From assembly GCA_963790575.1 (NCBI GenBank), contig CAWBPD010000015.1:1-64000 (forward strand): a DNA stretch of 64,000 nucleotides, in the 5' to 3' direction. The DNA comes from CAVTSA01 sp963790575 (GTDB taxonomy: Bacteria > Chloroflexota > Dormibacteria > Dormibacterales > Dormibacteraceae). The position numbers and the translations under genes are program-made. A model generated the notes under the pieces. It made no database searches. It was not told the origin of the DNA and was given only the letters and a program-made list of their open reading frames with translations. Positions 1 through 7,840 of this stretch are shown here, in pieces. Numbering within the stretch: the stretch's first letter is position 1; each line of letters starts with the position of its first letter.

Positions 1-559
1 CGGGGTTCTGCCTGATCTCGGCGGCCAGGTTGGTGACCGGCCCATGCCCGGGGTAGATGGCGGTCTGGGGCGGCAGGGTGGAGATGCGGGAGCCGATCGA
101 GATCAGCTGACGGCGCAGGTCGGTGTCCGGAGTCTGCTTGCCGATGCCGCCCGCGAGCAGGGTGTCGCCGGTGAAGAGATGGTTGCCGATCTGGAACGCA
201 AGGCTTCCCGGCGTGTGTCCGGGCATGACCAGCGTCTTCAGCCGGAACGATCCGAACTCCAATTCGTCGCCGTCCAGGAGATAGCGGTCCGCCGAGCGTA
301 AGAACGCCTTGGCGTCGGCCATGTGCATCGCGGTGGGAGCACCGGTGGCGGCCTTGAGGGCATCTTTGCCGGCCAGATGCCCAGGGTGACCATGAGTGGC
401 GACGATCCAGCGCACGGTGAGCCCTTGCAGCTGCCCCAGCACCTTGTCGGGCGGAGCCGAAGGATCGATCACCACCGCCTCCCCGCCAGGCCCGCTGGAG
501 AGGATGTAGGTGTTGACGTCGCGCTCGCCCCGTACCTTCACGATGCCCAGCCGTGCCAT
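1..559 (-). CDS. MBL-fold metallo-hydrolase (glyoxalase II-like), 3' end outside window
   Basis: The reverse strand reads from an ATG at 559 without a stop to the window edge (186 codons). The product begins MARLGIVKVRGERDVNTYIL and looks like a small metallo-beta-lactamase-fold hydrolase. The N-terminal beta strands are followed by the metal motif THGHPGH (about residues 57-63), then a PGHTPGS stretch with the third metal histidine, FTGDTLL, and a late YPGHGP. This layout is that of glyoxalase II-type thioester hydrolases. The usual Asp of HxHxDH is Gly here, which is unusual because that residue normally binds the second metal. The substrate is unknown. Family call is confident, exact role is not. 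Confidence 0.85.
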   Translation of the reverse strand, partial: MARLGIVKVRGERDVNTYILSSGPGGEAVVIDPSAPPDKVLGQLQGLTVRWIVATHGHPGHLAGKDALKAATGAPTAMHMADAKAFLRSADRYLLDGDELEFGSFRLKTLVMPGHTPGSLAFQIGNHLFTGDTLLAGGIGKQTPDTDLRRQLISIGSRISTLPPQTAIYPGHGPVTNLAAEIRQNP

Positions 560-567
560 GTGTTTGT

Positions 568-681
568 ATGTACCAGTACCAGATGGAGCATGTGGCTGTG
601 ATCGTGATGGGGATACTGGTCGCGCTGGCCTGTTTTTACATGACGGGCAGCTACCTGGTGCGTCGCTTCCGTCACCGCTAG
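568..681 (+). CDS. Possible 37-residue single-pass membrane peptide
   Basis: A short open frame starts with ATG and has a hydrophobic core (VAVIVMGILVALACFYM) flanked by a charged C-terminus ending RRFRHR. This is a plausible single transmembrane helix. It is divergent from the metallo-hydrolase, whose start lies 8 bp away. No clear ribosome binding site is visible. Nothing here identifies a function. It may be a real small membrane protein or a chance frame. Confidence 0.35.
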   Translation: MYQYQMEHVAVIVMGILVALACFYMTGSYLVRRFRHR

Positions 682-699
682 GGGGGTGCAGGCAGGCCC

Positions 700-1392
700 T
701 TACCAGCGCTCCCAGTGGAGGACGCCGTCGAGCGGGATGCGCGCCGCCGGCCGGAACCCCTCACCGGTGTAGTAGGCGACCGGCGTCATCCCCACCTGGG
801 TGACCTCCTCGAAGGGGATCCCCAGCACCTCCGCGGCCTCACGCTCATAGGGCAGGTGCAGGGTGGTGAGCGCCGTGCCCAGGCCCCGAGCGCGGGCCGC
901 CAGCATGAAGCTCCAGAAGGCGGGGAGGATGGACCCATAGAGCCCCGCCTGCTCCGCCGTCCCCGCCCCTGGGCGCGCGCGCCGGTGGATGACCGGGATC
1001 ACGAGCCAGGGCACCTCGGCCATGTGGTCGCGCAGATACTGTGAGGAGCTGCGGACACGGGGCTGTGCCGGAGCCCGCACATCGCCCTCCGCGTAGTCAG
1101 GACCGGGCGTGGCGGCGTAACGGTCGAAACCCTTCCCGTAGAGCTCGGCGATGGCCCGCTTGCGATCGGGATCGGACACACAGACGAACCCGTAGTCCTG
1201 ACGGTTGGAGCCGGTCGGCGCCTGCACCGCGATCTCCACGCACTCCCGCACCAGGTCGCGGGGGACCGGGCGTGACAGATCCAGGCGTCGGCGGACCGAG
1301 CGCGTGGTCGTGAGCAGCTCGTCAGGCGAGAGCCGATCCCCACCCCACGGAATTCCGCAAGCTCCGTTCCGCGGAGGCCCCGGAGGGGTCAC
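700..1392 (-). CDS. Nitroreductase family FMN oxidoreductase
   Basis: The 230-residue product has the nitroreductase fold signature: an N-terminal SVRRRLD segment for FMN phosphate binding, APTGSNRQ, a central variable region, and a C-terminal ARARGLGTALTTLH segment typical of the family. Such enzymes reduce nitro, quinone or flavin-like substrates with NAD(P)H; the substrate is not predictable. The only ATG start (1392) overlaps the stop of the upstream gene by 4 nt. Codons 4-17 after it are supplied by a copy of a palindromic repeat (1343-1387). The first residues conserved in the family begin only after that, near LSPDELL, so the N-terminal 20 residues look element-derived. Confidence 0.85.
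   Translation of the reverse strand: MTPPGPPRNGACGIPWGGDRLSPDELLTTTRSVRRRLDLSRPVPRDLVRECVEIAVQAPTGSNRQDYGFVCVSDPDRKRAIAELYGKGFDRYAATPGPDYAEGDVRAPAQPRVRSSSQYLRDHMAEVPWLVIPVIHRRARPGAGTAEQAGLYGSILPAFWSFMLAARARGLGTALTTLHLPYEREAAEVLGIPFEEVTQVGMTPVAYYTGEGFRPAARIPLDGVLHWERW
1343..1387 (-). repeat. Palindromic element, family 1, copy 1 (diverged)
   Basis: On the plus strand, arm CCCCACGGAAT (1343-1353) and arm GTTCCGCGGAG (1366-1376) flank the 12-nt core TCCGCAAGCTCC, followed by GCCCCGG. The core is identical to that of the copy at 55442 and is the reverse complement of the one at 50603. The arms have drifted from CCCCACGAAAC/GTTTCGCGGGG. The copy lies inside the 5' coding region of the nitroreductase gene and contains no stop in any frame. 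Confidence 0.8.
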
Positions 1393-1688
1393 CGCGCGTT
1401 CTGCAGCTTGGCGCGCAGGGCGTCGTAGCGCTCGTGCTCGTAGAGGGGGATCTTCTGCGCTTTCACCCGCTCCGGATACTTCGCGATCTGGACGGCCTGG
1501 ATCAGCAGCTCGATCTCATCCGCGGTCAGGCGGACCGCCTTGAGCCGCGGCTCCACCGCCGGCCTCGGCTCCACGATGTCGTCGATCGGCTCGTCGGGCT
1601 GGCGCCAGTCACGCTGCTCCCCGGGGGGGCGGGTGGGGCGGAAGAGTTCCTCCGAGCCTTCGAGTGACGCCCGCTTGAACTTGCCCAT
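1389..1688 (-). CDS. Conserved-looking hypothetical protein in parA operon
   Basis: This 99-residue soluble protein begins MGKFKRASLEGSEELFRPTR. The first half is acidic and proline-rich and probably disordered. The second half (about residues 50-99, KAVRLTADEIELLIQAVQIA onward) is predicted helical. The ATG at 1688 is 14 nt after the parA stop, so the two are probably co-transcribed and this may be a partner or regulator of the ATPase. No ParB features (HTH, arginine patch) are seen. I do not recognise the family. Confidence 0.65.
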   Translation of the reverse strand: MGKFKRASLEGSEELFRPTRPPGEQRDWRQPDEPIDDIVEPRPAVEPRLKAVRLTADEIELLIQAVQIAKYPERVKAQKIPLYEHERYDALRAKLQNAR

Positions 1689-1702
1689 TGCGTAAAACCC
1701 TA

Positions 1703-2509
1703 TCAGCGACCCTGTTCGGCGACCCGGTCCTGCGCCCCCACCGTGCGCTCGTTGAGCACGGTGGCGGCCAGCTGCCGGTAGACCTTGGCGCCGTCCGACT
1801 GCCCCGCGTACTGCAGGATCGAGGCCCCCGCCAGCGGCGACTCGGCGAAGCGGATCGAGTCGCGGACGGCGAACGGATAGACCAGATCGCCGAAGTACCG
1901 CTTCACCAGCTCCAACACCTCGCGCGAGTGCAGCGTACGCGCCTTGAAGATGGTGGGGAGAATGCCGGAGACGTGGAGCCGGGGATTCAGCTTCCCGCGC
2001 ACCCGGTCGACCGTGCGCTGGAGCTGTTGCATCCCCTTCATGCCGAAGTACTCGCACTGGAGCGGCACGATCACCTCGTCGGCGGCCACGAACGCGTTGA
2101 TCGTGATCAGGCTCAGCGCGGGCGGACAGTCGATGACGATGAAGTCGTAACGCCGCTCGGCGACATCCAGTTTTTCCTTCAGGATGCCCTCGCGACCGAT
2201 CTCCTGCATGAGCTGCGTTTCGGCTCCGGAGAGCTCGATGTTCGAGGGCAGGAAGTGAAGGCCCATGGGGGCGTTCTCGAGGACCGCGTCGGACAGCTGG
2301 ACATCGGGGTTGGTGAGGAGGTCGTAGACCGTCGTCTCCAGCTCGTCGGGGGCCTTGACCCCCATGTTGACTGTCAGGTGGGCCTGGGGGTCGAGATCGA
2401 CGAGGAGTACGCGCTGATCTCGTTCGGCCAGCGCGGCGCCCAGGTTGACCGCCGTCGTCGTCTTGCCGACGCCGCCCTTTTGATTGGCAATGGCAATGGT
2501 GCGGGCCAC
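1703..2509 (-). CDS. parA: ParA/Soj-family chromosome-partitioning ATPase
   Basis: The 268-residue protein starts at the GTG at 2509, directly ahead of the conserved strand ARTIAIANQ. It shows the deviant Walker A motif KGGVGKTT (residues 11-18) with the signature lysine, the A' box DLDPQ (38-42), and a Walker B segment IVIDCPPALS. Length and motifs fit Soj/ParA ATPases that dimerise on ATP, bind DNA non-specifically and move origin regions or cargo. No parB gene or parS-like site is adjacent, so it could be an orphan ParA positioning another cargo. It is divergent from the CvpA-like gene. Confidence 0.9.
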   Translation of the reverse strand: MARTIAIANQKGGVGKTTTAVNLGAALAERDQRVLLVDLDPQAHLTVNMGVKAPDELETTVYDLLTNPDVQLSDAVLENAPMGLHFLPSNIELSGAETQLMQEIGREGILKEKLDVAERRYDFIVIDCPPALSLITINAFVAADEVIVPLQCEYFGMKGMQQLQRTVDRVRGKLNPRLHVSGILPTIFKARTLHSREVLELVKRYFGDLVYPFAVRDSIRFAESPLAGASILQYAGQSDGAKVYRQLAATVLNERTVGAQDRVAEQGR

Positions 2510-2580
2510 GTGGCTCGGAAGTTTACCCCCAAGGCCCCACCTACAATGCCGTTCGTGCGCCGACTCCCCGCCACCCCGGC

Positions 2581-3345
2581 ATGCGTTCACAAGCAGGGCC
2601 GGCGCCGAGCTCCAACGTGATCCTCGACATCCTGATCCTCGTCTTCGTGGCCGCCGCCGTCTTCGTCGGCTACAAGTACGGCACCGTGCAGCCGGTCCTC
2701 AGCTTGCTGGGCTTCATTCTCACGGGTCTGTTCATGCTCGGCCGGTGGTCCTCCTACCAGCGGTTCATGGACCAGCGTGTGCATTCGAATGGCGTCCTCG
2801 ACGCGGTGCTGGTACTGGCGCTCGCCATCCTGATCGCGTGGGTGGGGTGGAGGCTGGGCGGCTTCGTGCACCGGATGCCGATCGTGCGCGGCGCCGATGG
2901 CCTGCTCGGGGTGGTGATCTGCGGCCTGATCGCGATCTGGCTTGTGTACGGCGCGCTCTCGCTCGCCAGCGCGCTCGGCAAGGGCTTCGGCGACACCATC
3001 GGGCAGACCACGACCACCGAGGCGCAGGCGCAGGCGATCCGCGTCTGGGTCGAGGGCAACCCGATCCTCCGGTTGGTGGTCAACGCGAGTGAGTTGCAGC
3101 AGCTGGAACAGGCGGCCAAAACACCCGACAACCCGAACTCGGCGATCACCAACTTCTCCTCACTCGCGCAACTGCAGACGGTCTACCGGGTCTTCTTCCG
3201 CTCGCAGCTGGAGTCCTCGCACCTGGCCCCGATCGTGATGTGGATCGGTCAGCACACCCCGTTCATGGGGCACGAGGGACCCTCCGACCTCCCATCCAGG
3301 CCCACGCCGACGCCGGTGGTGTCCCCGTCGGCAACCCCCAAGTGA
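2581..3345 (+). CDS. CvpA-like integral membrane protein
   Basis: The 254-residue protein has four predicted membrane helices in its first half (roughly residues 13-33, 35-55, 75-95 and 105-128), then a soluble C-terminal half ending in a Pro/Thr/Ser-rich tail. The helix pattern and the VGYKYGTVQPVLSLLGFI segment resemble the CvpA (colicin V production) family, whose members act in envelope homeostasis. The stop codon shares one nucleotide with the next start (TGATG), implying coupling to the SixA-like phosphatase. Family assignment is by pattern only. Confidence 0.65.
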   Translation: MRSQAGPAPSSNVILDILILVFVAAAVFVGYKYGTVQPVLSLLGFILTGLFMLGRWSSYQRFMDQRVHSNGVLDAVLVLALAILIAWVGWRLGGFVHRMPIVRGADGLLGVVICGLIAIWLVYGALSLASALGKGFGDTIGQTTTTEAQAQAIRVWVEGNPILRLVVNASELQQLEQAAKTPDNPNSAITNFSSLAQLQTVYRVFFRSQLESSHLAPIVMWIGQHTPFMGHEGPSDLPSRPTPTPVVSPSATPK

Positions 3346-3794
3346 TGCCGGGCCTGGTCGTGATCCGGCACGCCGAGGCCGGTGACCGCAAGCGGTGGTC
3401 AGGAGACGACCGGCTGCGCCCGCTGACTGCCGAAGGTGTTCGTCAAGCGGAGGGCCTGGTCGAATTGCTGAGCGGGTTGGACTTCACCGAGATCCGCTCC
3501 AGCCCCTATGTACGGTGCCGGCAGACGGTGGAGCCGCTGGCACGGGCCCGCTCACTCCCGATCCTGGACGACCCGGACCTCGCCGAGGGCGGGTCGCTGG
3601 ATCAGCTGCTGGACCGGGCCGCGCTGGCCCCGGACGGCTGCTGGGCCGCCTGTACGCACGGCGATGTGCTGGCGGAGCTGCGGCGCCACCTGCCGGGGGA
3701 TGAGGACGCCGGCCACGCCAAGGGCGGCAGCTGGGTGCTGGAGGTGAAGCGATCCGGCATCACCGCCGCCCGCTACCTTCCGCCCCGCGAGTAG
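3345..3794 (+). CDS. SixA-type histidine phosphatase
   Basis: The 149-residue product carries the histidine-phosphatase catalytic motif RHAEAGDR near residue 8 and the SSPYVRCRQT segment with the phosphate-binding arginine. The second catalytic histidine is in ACTHGD. The short length matches SixA, which dephosphorylates phosphohistidine on signalling proteins; small-molecule phosphatases also occur in the family. The ATG overlaps the upstream stop by 1 nt. Confidence 0.85.
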   Translation: MPGLVVIRHAEAGDRKRWSGDDRLRPLTAEGVRQAEGLVELLSGLDFTEIRSSPYVRCRQTVEPLARARSLPILDDPDLAEGGSLDQLLDRAALAPDGCWAACTHGDVLAELRRHLPGDEDAGHAKGGSWVLEVKRSGITAARYLPPRE

Positions 3795-3830
3795 CAAGGG
3801 CACAGACGGCGATGCTCTCGGGTCGGGTGG

Positions 3831-4061
3831 TCAGCCGACGAAAGCCCAGACCAGGATGATCACGCCCGCCAGGATGGCGACGGTCGCGCACCCCGACTGA
3901 GCGGCGGTGTAGAAGGGGCCTCCCATGCCGTAGTAGGTGGCGGAGGCGTGGCTGCGGTGGCGCCGGCGGTTGATGGCCGCGAACCAGAGGCCGATCCCGA
4001 GGATGATGGCGAGGATGCCCATGGCCAGCCCGGCGAGCAGGTGTCCGCTCTGCGCTCCCAT
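3831..4061 (-). CDS. Small two-helix membrane protein
   Basis: This 76-residue protein has a hydrophobic helix at about residues 8-30, a basic loop (NRRRHRSH) and a second helix at about residues 55-75. The loop charge suggests an N-out, C-out hairpin with the loop inside. It is divergent from the RNA ligase gene, whose start is 39 bp away. I do not recognise the family, but composition and ATG position make it a likely real gene. Confidence 0.6.
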   Translation of the reverse strand: MGAQSGHLLAGLAMGILAIILGIGLWFAAINRRRHRSHASATYYGMGGPFYTAAQSGCATVAILAGVIILVWAFVG

Positions 4062-4100
4062 CTGTTGCAGTGTAGGGAGGCGGCTGCGGGGGGCCGCGTC

Positions 4101-4685
4101 GTGAGCGTCCCTGGAACCAAGTACCGGCTCTTCGTCGCCCTCCCCTTGCCCGACGACGTGCGGGGGGAGCTGGCTGGATATCTGGAGCGCTGTGCCAGGC
4201 TCGCGCCCGAGCAGCGTTGGGCGCCGCCCGCCAACCTGCACCTGACGCTGCATTTCCTGGGCTGGGTGGAGCCGGGTGCGATGGCGGCGGTGAGGGCAGA
4301 GCTGGAGGGCGTCCGCCGCCCACCCTTCGAGGTTCAGATCGGGGGCCTGGGCCGGTTCGGGAACGGGAGCCGGACGCGGGTGCTGTGGGTCGACGTGACG
4401 GCGGGTCGCGACTCATTGGGGGTCCTGGCGGGGGAGGTCGCAGAGGCGTGCCGCCGCGCCGGGGTGGTGGGTGAGGAGCGCCCCTACAACCCCCACCTCA
4501 CCCTCTGCCGCGTCCGGTCCGGGACCCGGCCGCCGGCCCTCCCCGAGCTGCCTCAGCTGCGGGCCTGGGAGGCTCGTGGGTTCACGCTGTTCCAGAGCCG
4601 GCCCGGCCCTCAAGGGTCGGTTTACGTGCCGTTGCGGGAGTATCGCCTGGCCTCGCTGGATGCCCCGCCAGGCGATACCGAGTAG
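4101..4685 (+). CDS. thpR: RNA 2',3'-cyclic phosphodiesterase (2'-5' RNA ligase family)
   Basis: The 194-residue protein carries the two HxTx motifs that define the 2H phosphoesterase superfamily: HLTL at residues 47-50 within NLHLTLHFLG, and HLTL near residue 132 within YNPHLTLCR. The spacing is normal for ThpR/LigT. These enzymes hydrolyse 2',3'-cyclic phosphates on RNA and can join tRNA halves by 2'-5' bonds in vitro. The GTG at 4101 is chosen because a G-run sits about 8 nt upstream and family homology starts just after it. Confidence 0.9.
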   Translation: MSVPGTKYRLFVALPLPDDVRGELAGYLERCARLAPEQRWAPPANLHLTLHFLGWVEPGAMAAVRAELEGVRRPPFEVQIGGLGRFGNGSRTRVLWVDVTAGRDSLGVLAGEVAEACRRAGVVGEERPYNPHLTLCRVRSGTRPPALPELPQLRAWEARGFTLFQSRPGPQGSVYVPLREYRLASLDAPPGDTE

Positions 4686-4908
4686 CCTGGCACCGAACGA
4701 GTTTTCGCCCTTGCGCGCGGCGCACCCAAGTCTTTACCTTGATCAAACGGCTGCGGGCTGGCGGTGTCCAAAGACGAGGGCGAGGCGCCAACGGATGTGA
4801 ACAGGCGGGTGGCGCGTTTTCCACTGTTTCCACAGGGTTTCGCACATGCATGCGTACCTGCTGCTGAGAACCACGGCGACCTCAGATAGCGCGGCGTGGG
4901 TGCGGTGA

Positions 4909-5571
4909 TCAGAAGACTTTTCCCCGCGCGCGCTCGATAGAGAACCTGGCCGTCTGCGCGATCAGCATCACCGCCATCACGCCCGCCTGGACTGGGTCCG
5001 AGACCACGAAGTCGGCCGCCTTCGGAACCGACCCCGCCATCTGCAGCGAGATCACGAAGATGCCCTCCTCGCGGACCTCCCGCACCGCCCGGGTGATGTC
5101 GCCCCCCATCAGCGCCCCGGCCAGTACCAGCACCTGGGCCCGGTGCAGGCGGGCGGTGGCCCGGACCGCGGCCGCCAGCCGAGCCTCGCCGACCAGCGGG
5201 ATCGTGTCGACCGAGATGCGCTCGCCGCGGATGTTGTGACGGTCGGCCTCGGCGATCGCGCCCTGGGCCACCATGCCGACCTGGGCTCCGCCTCCGACCA
5301 CGATCACCCGCTTGCCGAAGATGGCTCTGAAAGAGGGGATCTCGCCCAGGTCGAGGTCGGGGATCCGCTGGAGATCCCGCAGCAGGTGGGCGCGGTCGAA
5401 GTCGCCCGAGACCTCGAGGTAGGTGGCCGACCGCCCGGGTTGAGCGCGCATGGTCAAGATCTCGTTGATGTTCGCCCCGTGCCTGAAGATGACCTCGGTG
5501 ATGGCGGAGAGCACGCCCGGCCGGTCCAGGCTCAGTGCCTGCAGGGTCAGGGTCTCAGTGGCGGTCGGCAT
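4909..5571 (-). CDS. ACT-domain protein with C-terminal Rossmann-like domain (DUF5612 type)
   Basis: The 220-residue protein begins with an ACT domain (about residues 5-80, with LDRPGVLSAITEVIFRHGAN), which usually binds an amino acid. The C-terminal half starts with a glycine-rich turn (VIVVGGGAQVGMVAQGA) and continues with alternating strands and helices ending RARGKVF. The arrangement resembles the DUF5612 family, best known from archaea. A regulatory role in amino acid metabolism is likely, but no ligand is known. The ATG at 5571 is preferred over one 17 codons upstream because the ACT domain begins immediately after it. Confidence 0.75.
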   Translation of the reverse strand: MPTATETLTLQALSLDRPGVLSAITEVIFRHGANINEILTMRAQPGRSATYLEVSGDFDRAHLLRDLQRIPDLDLGEIPSFRAIFGKRVIVVGGGAQVGMVAQGAIAEADRHNIRGERISVDTIPLVGEARLAAAVRATARLHRAQVLVLAGALMGGDITRAVREVREEGIFVISLQMAGSVPKAADFVVSDPVQAGVMAVMLIAQTARFSIERARGKVF

Positions 5572-5662
5572 GGGGGCGGAAGGGTTGAGTCTAGCGAGGC
5601 AGTGGGCGCGATCTGCTGCCACCGTGCCTCACGGGAGTTCGCGGTTCAGTAGCTTTGGTGCG

Positions 5663-6421
5663 ATGCCTGGAGTCAAGGTCGCCTATCAGCTTCATCTGCA
5701 GCACACGACGGTGCAGTCGCTCCTGGACGGCGCCCGCCGCCTCGACAAGCTGGGGGTGGACGCGATCCTCGCGTCCGACCACATGTTCCCCTTCTCCGGC
5801 AGCCCAGACGGTGGCACGTTCGAGTGCAACACGATGCTGGCCGCGATCGCGACGGTCACCGAGCGAGCCCGCATCGGCGCGCTGGTCAACGGGAACAGCT
5901 ACCGCAACCCGGAATTGCTGGCGTTCATGACCGGGACCATCGACCATCTGTCCGGGGGGCGGGCGATCCTCGGCGTCGGCGCCGGCTGGGCGCGCCGCGA
6001 CTACGAGCAGTACGGCTACGAGTTCGGCACCGTCCAGAGCCGGCTTCGGGACTTCGAAGAGGCGCTGCCGCGGATCCGCTCGCGGCTCAAGAAGCTGACC
6101 CCACCACCCGTAGGCCCGGTGCCGATCTTGATCGGAGGTGGGGGCGAGCGCGTCACCCTGCGGCTGGTGGCGCAGTACGCGGACATGTGGCACGGTTTCG
6201 GCGACGCCGAGCAGTGGGGCCGCAAGAATCGGGTGCTGGACCAGTGGTGCGAGAAGGTGGGGCGGGATCCGAAGGCGATCCAGCGCACGTGCGGGGCCTC
6301 CCAGTTCGACGACAGTGAGCTCGACGCGCTGGTGGAGGCGGGGGCGCAGATGATCGTGGTGGAAGGTGACGACCCGGTCGACTTCGCGCGTGTCGACCGC
6401 CTCCTCAAGCGCTACTCCTAG
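5663..6421 (+). CDS. LLM-class (luciferase-like) flavin/F420-dependent oxidoreductase
   Basis: The 252-residue TIM-barrel protein has the LLM signature: KVAYQLHLQH at the N-terminus, the LGVDAILASDH strand-helix, the GRAILGVGAGWARRDYEQYG segment with the cofactor-binding loop, and PILIGGGGERVTLRLVAQYAD near residue 155. Members use reduced FMN or coenzyme F420. The GAGW motif and company of an actinobacterial-type gene set favour F420. The substrate is unknown. It is somewhat shorter than typical members. It is divergent from the ACT protein. Confidence 0.85.
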   Translation: MPGVKVAYQLHLQHTTVQSLLDGARRLDKLGVDAILASDHMFPFSGSPDGGTFECNTMLAAIATVTERARIGALVNGNSYRNPELLAFMTGTIDHLSGGRAILGVGAGWARRDYEQYGYEFGTVQSRLRDFEEALPRIRSRLKKLTPPPVGPVPILIGGGGERVTLRLVAQYADMWHGFGDAEQWGRKNRVLDQWCEKVGRDPKAIQRTCGASQFDDSELDALVEAGAQMIVVEGDDPVDFARVDRLLKRYS

Positions 6422-6817
6422 CTCCCCGTGCGCGGTCCCAGCAGCCGGAACACCCCCACCCTCCCCGGGGGGCGGGCCCAGAGTGGCAGTCCGGGGAGGC
6501 CGTGTCAAGGGGGTCTGTAAAGGCTGAGACCGGCCGCACATTGTCCGGTTCCGCCCGCTGGTGCACCAACGGGTCCTTAAAACGCCGGATAGCCCCCGCT
6601 GGTGCACCAACGGGTCCTAAGGGCGCTGGAGTGGCCCCCGCGACCCAGGTTTCCTCCCACCAGGACCAGCGGCCGGCGAGGAGTGTCTTCACCCATCAGC
6701 AGCCGCCATCAGCGCTGATCCTGCCATCTTTATCAGTGCGCTTGAGGTGCGCGCCGACCGGCGCGAACACCCACGCGGGCATACCAGTACACACGAAAAC
6801 GCAGGCAGGAGGGGACG
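6422..6817. other. 396-bp non-coding gap
   Basis: No convincing gene is visible. The gap holds two copies of the GGTGCACC repeat (6554-6618). Its 3' end has a good ribosome binding site (AGGAGGGG) just ahead of the next ATG. Its length relative to other gaps here suggests a promoter for the downstream dehydrogenase, but no clear -35/-10 pair stands out. Confidence 0.5.
6554..6618. repeat. GGTGCACC repeat pair, family 2
   Basis: The unit CCCGCTGGTGCACC + AACGGGTCCT (24 nt, self-complementary centre GGTGCACC, outer CCCG/CGGG) occurs at 6554-6577 and again at 6595-6618. The start-to-start spacing is 41 bp. The same motif appears as spaced pairs at 13563-13646 and 60013-60078. Confidence 0.85.
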
Positions 6818-7834
6818 ATGGATCGGCTTCGGGTAGGCATCCTCGGTTGCGGCGCGGTCGCCGGTTTCCATGCCGTTCGCCTCGCCGCCCTCGAAGAGGT
6901 CCAGATCGTCGGATTGGTGGATCCCAACCCCCAGAGCATCGACCGTCTTCGCCAGAGGGTGTCGCTCGACGGCGTCCCCGCGTTCGCGTCGCCGGACGAC
7001 CTGTACCAGAGCGTCGAGCTCGATGCGGTCGTAGTCGCGACTCCCCACACGCTGCATCGCCCACTGATCCTGGGGGCGCTGGAGCGTGGCCTCCACGTGC
7101 TGTGCGAGAAGCCGCTGGCCTGCACGCCCGAGGAGACGAGGGAGATCGCGGACGCGGCGGCCGCCTCCGGCCTCACGGTCACCGTTGGCTATCAGCGCCA
7201 CTTCGACCCCGGCTACGTCTATATGCGCGAGCTCATCGATCGGGGAGACCTCGGCGAGCTGCGCGCCGTCTCCATCACCTCCGGGCAGAACTGGAACCAC
7301 TGGACGCAAACCGGGTGGCGCCAGCTTCCCGAGCTGTCGGGCGGCGGCATGCTGATGGACACCGGGAGCCACATGGTCGATGTGCTGTGCTGGCTGGTCG
7401 GGACACCCCCTCTCGAGGTGCACGCCATCGTCGACAACCGGGGCCGCCCGGTGGACATCGACACCACGGCGACGATCGCGTTCGAGGGTGGCGTGCAGGC
7501 ACAGCTGACCGTGCTTGGCGACGCGCCCTTCACCTGGCTCGAGAGCGTGGTCGTCACCGGCACCAAAGCGGCTCTCCGCTACGAAAACGACCCTCAGCAC
7601 CCGTGGCGACCGGGGCGGGTATCCCGGTTGAGCGAGGAGGCGGAGACGCGGCCACTCAACCTCCGGACCGGAGGCGAAGACGTCGTCACCGCGTGGATCT
7701 CGACCATCCGCGGAGAGCGGGAGAACCCGACCCCGCCGGCCGCCGCCGTCAAGGTCGCCGAGCTGACCCGGGCCATCCTGGAGGCCGGAGAGCGGGCTCG
7801 GGCGAGCGACGCCGGCGCCCTCCCCGCGACCTGA
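6818..7834 (+). CDS. Gfo/Idh/MocA-family NAD(P)-dependent oxidoreductase
   Basis: The 338-residue protein has an N-terminal Rossmann domain (VGILGCGAVAGFH, dinucleotide loop at residues 10-16), the VVVATPHTLH strand, and the family signature CEKPLAC near residue 97 whose lysine is catalytic. The C-terminal alpha/beta domain contains SGGGMLMDTGSHMVDVL. Family members oxidise sugars, cyclitols or related compounds with NAD(P). The substrate cannot be read from sequence. A strong AGGAGG site precedes the ATG. It is convergent with the acetamidase gene. Confidence 0.88.
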   Translation: MDRLRVGILGCGAVAGFHAVRLAALEEVQIVGLVDPNPQSIDRLRQRVSLDGVPAFASPDDLYQSVELDAVVVATPHTLHRPLILGALERGLHVLCEKPLACTPEETREIADAAAASGLTVTVGYQRHFDPGYVYMRELIDRGDLGELRAVSITSGQNWNHWTQTGWRQLPELSGGGMLMDTGSHMVDVLCWLVGTPPLEVHAIVDNRGRPVDIDTTATIAFEGGVQAQLTVLGDAPFTWLESVVVTGTKAALRYENDPQHPWRPGRVSRLSEEAETRPLNLRTGGEDVVTAWISTIRGERENPTPPAAAVKVAELTRAILEAGERARASDAGALPAT

Positions 7835-7840
7835 GCGCGC

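Noticed and set aside
4820..4850. Origin-type DnaA boxes (TTTCCAC and TTTCCACA)
   Set aside because: Only two weak matches, with no dnaA or dnaN gene and no AT-rich region near.
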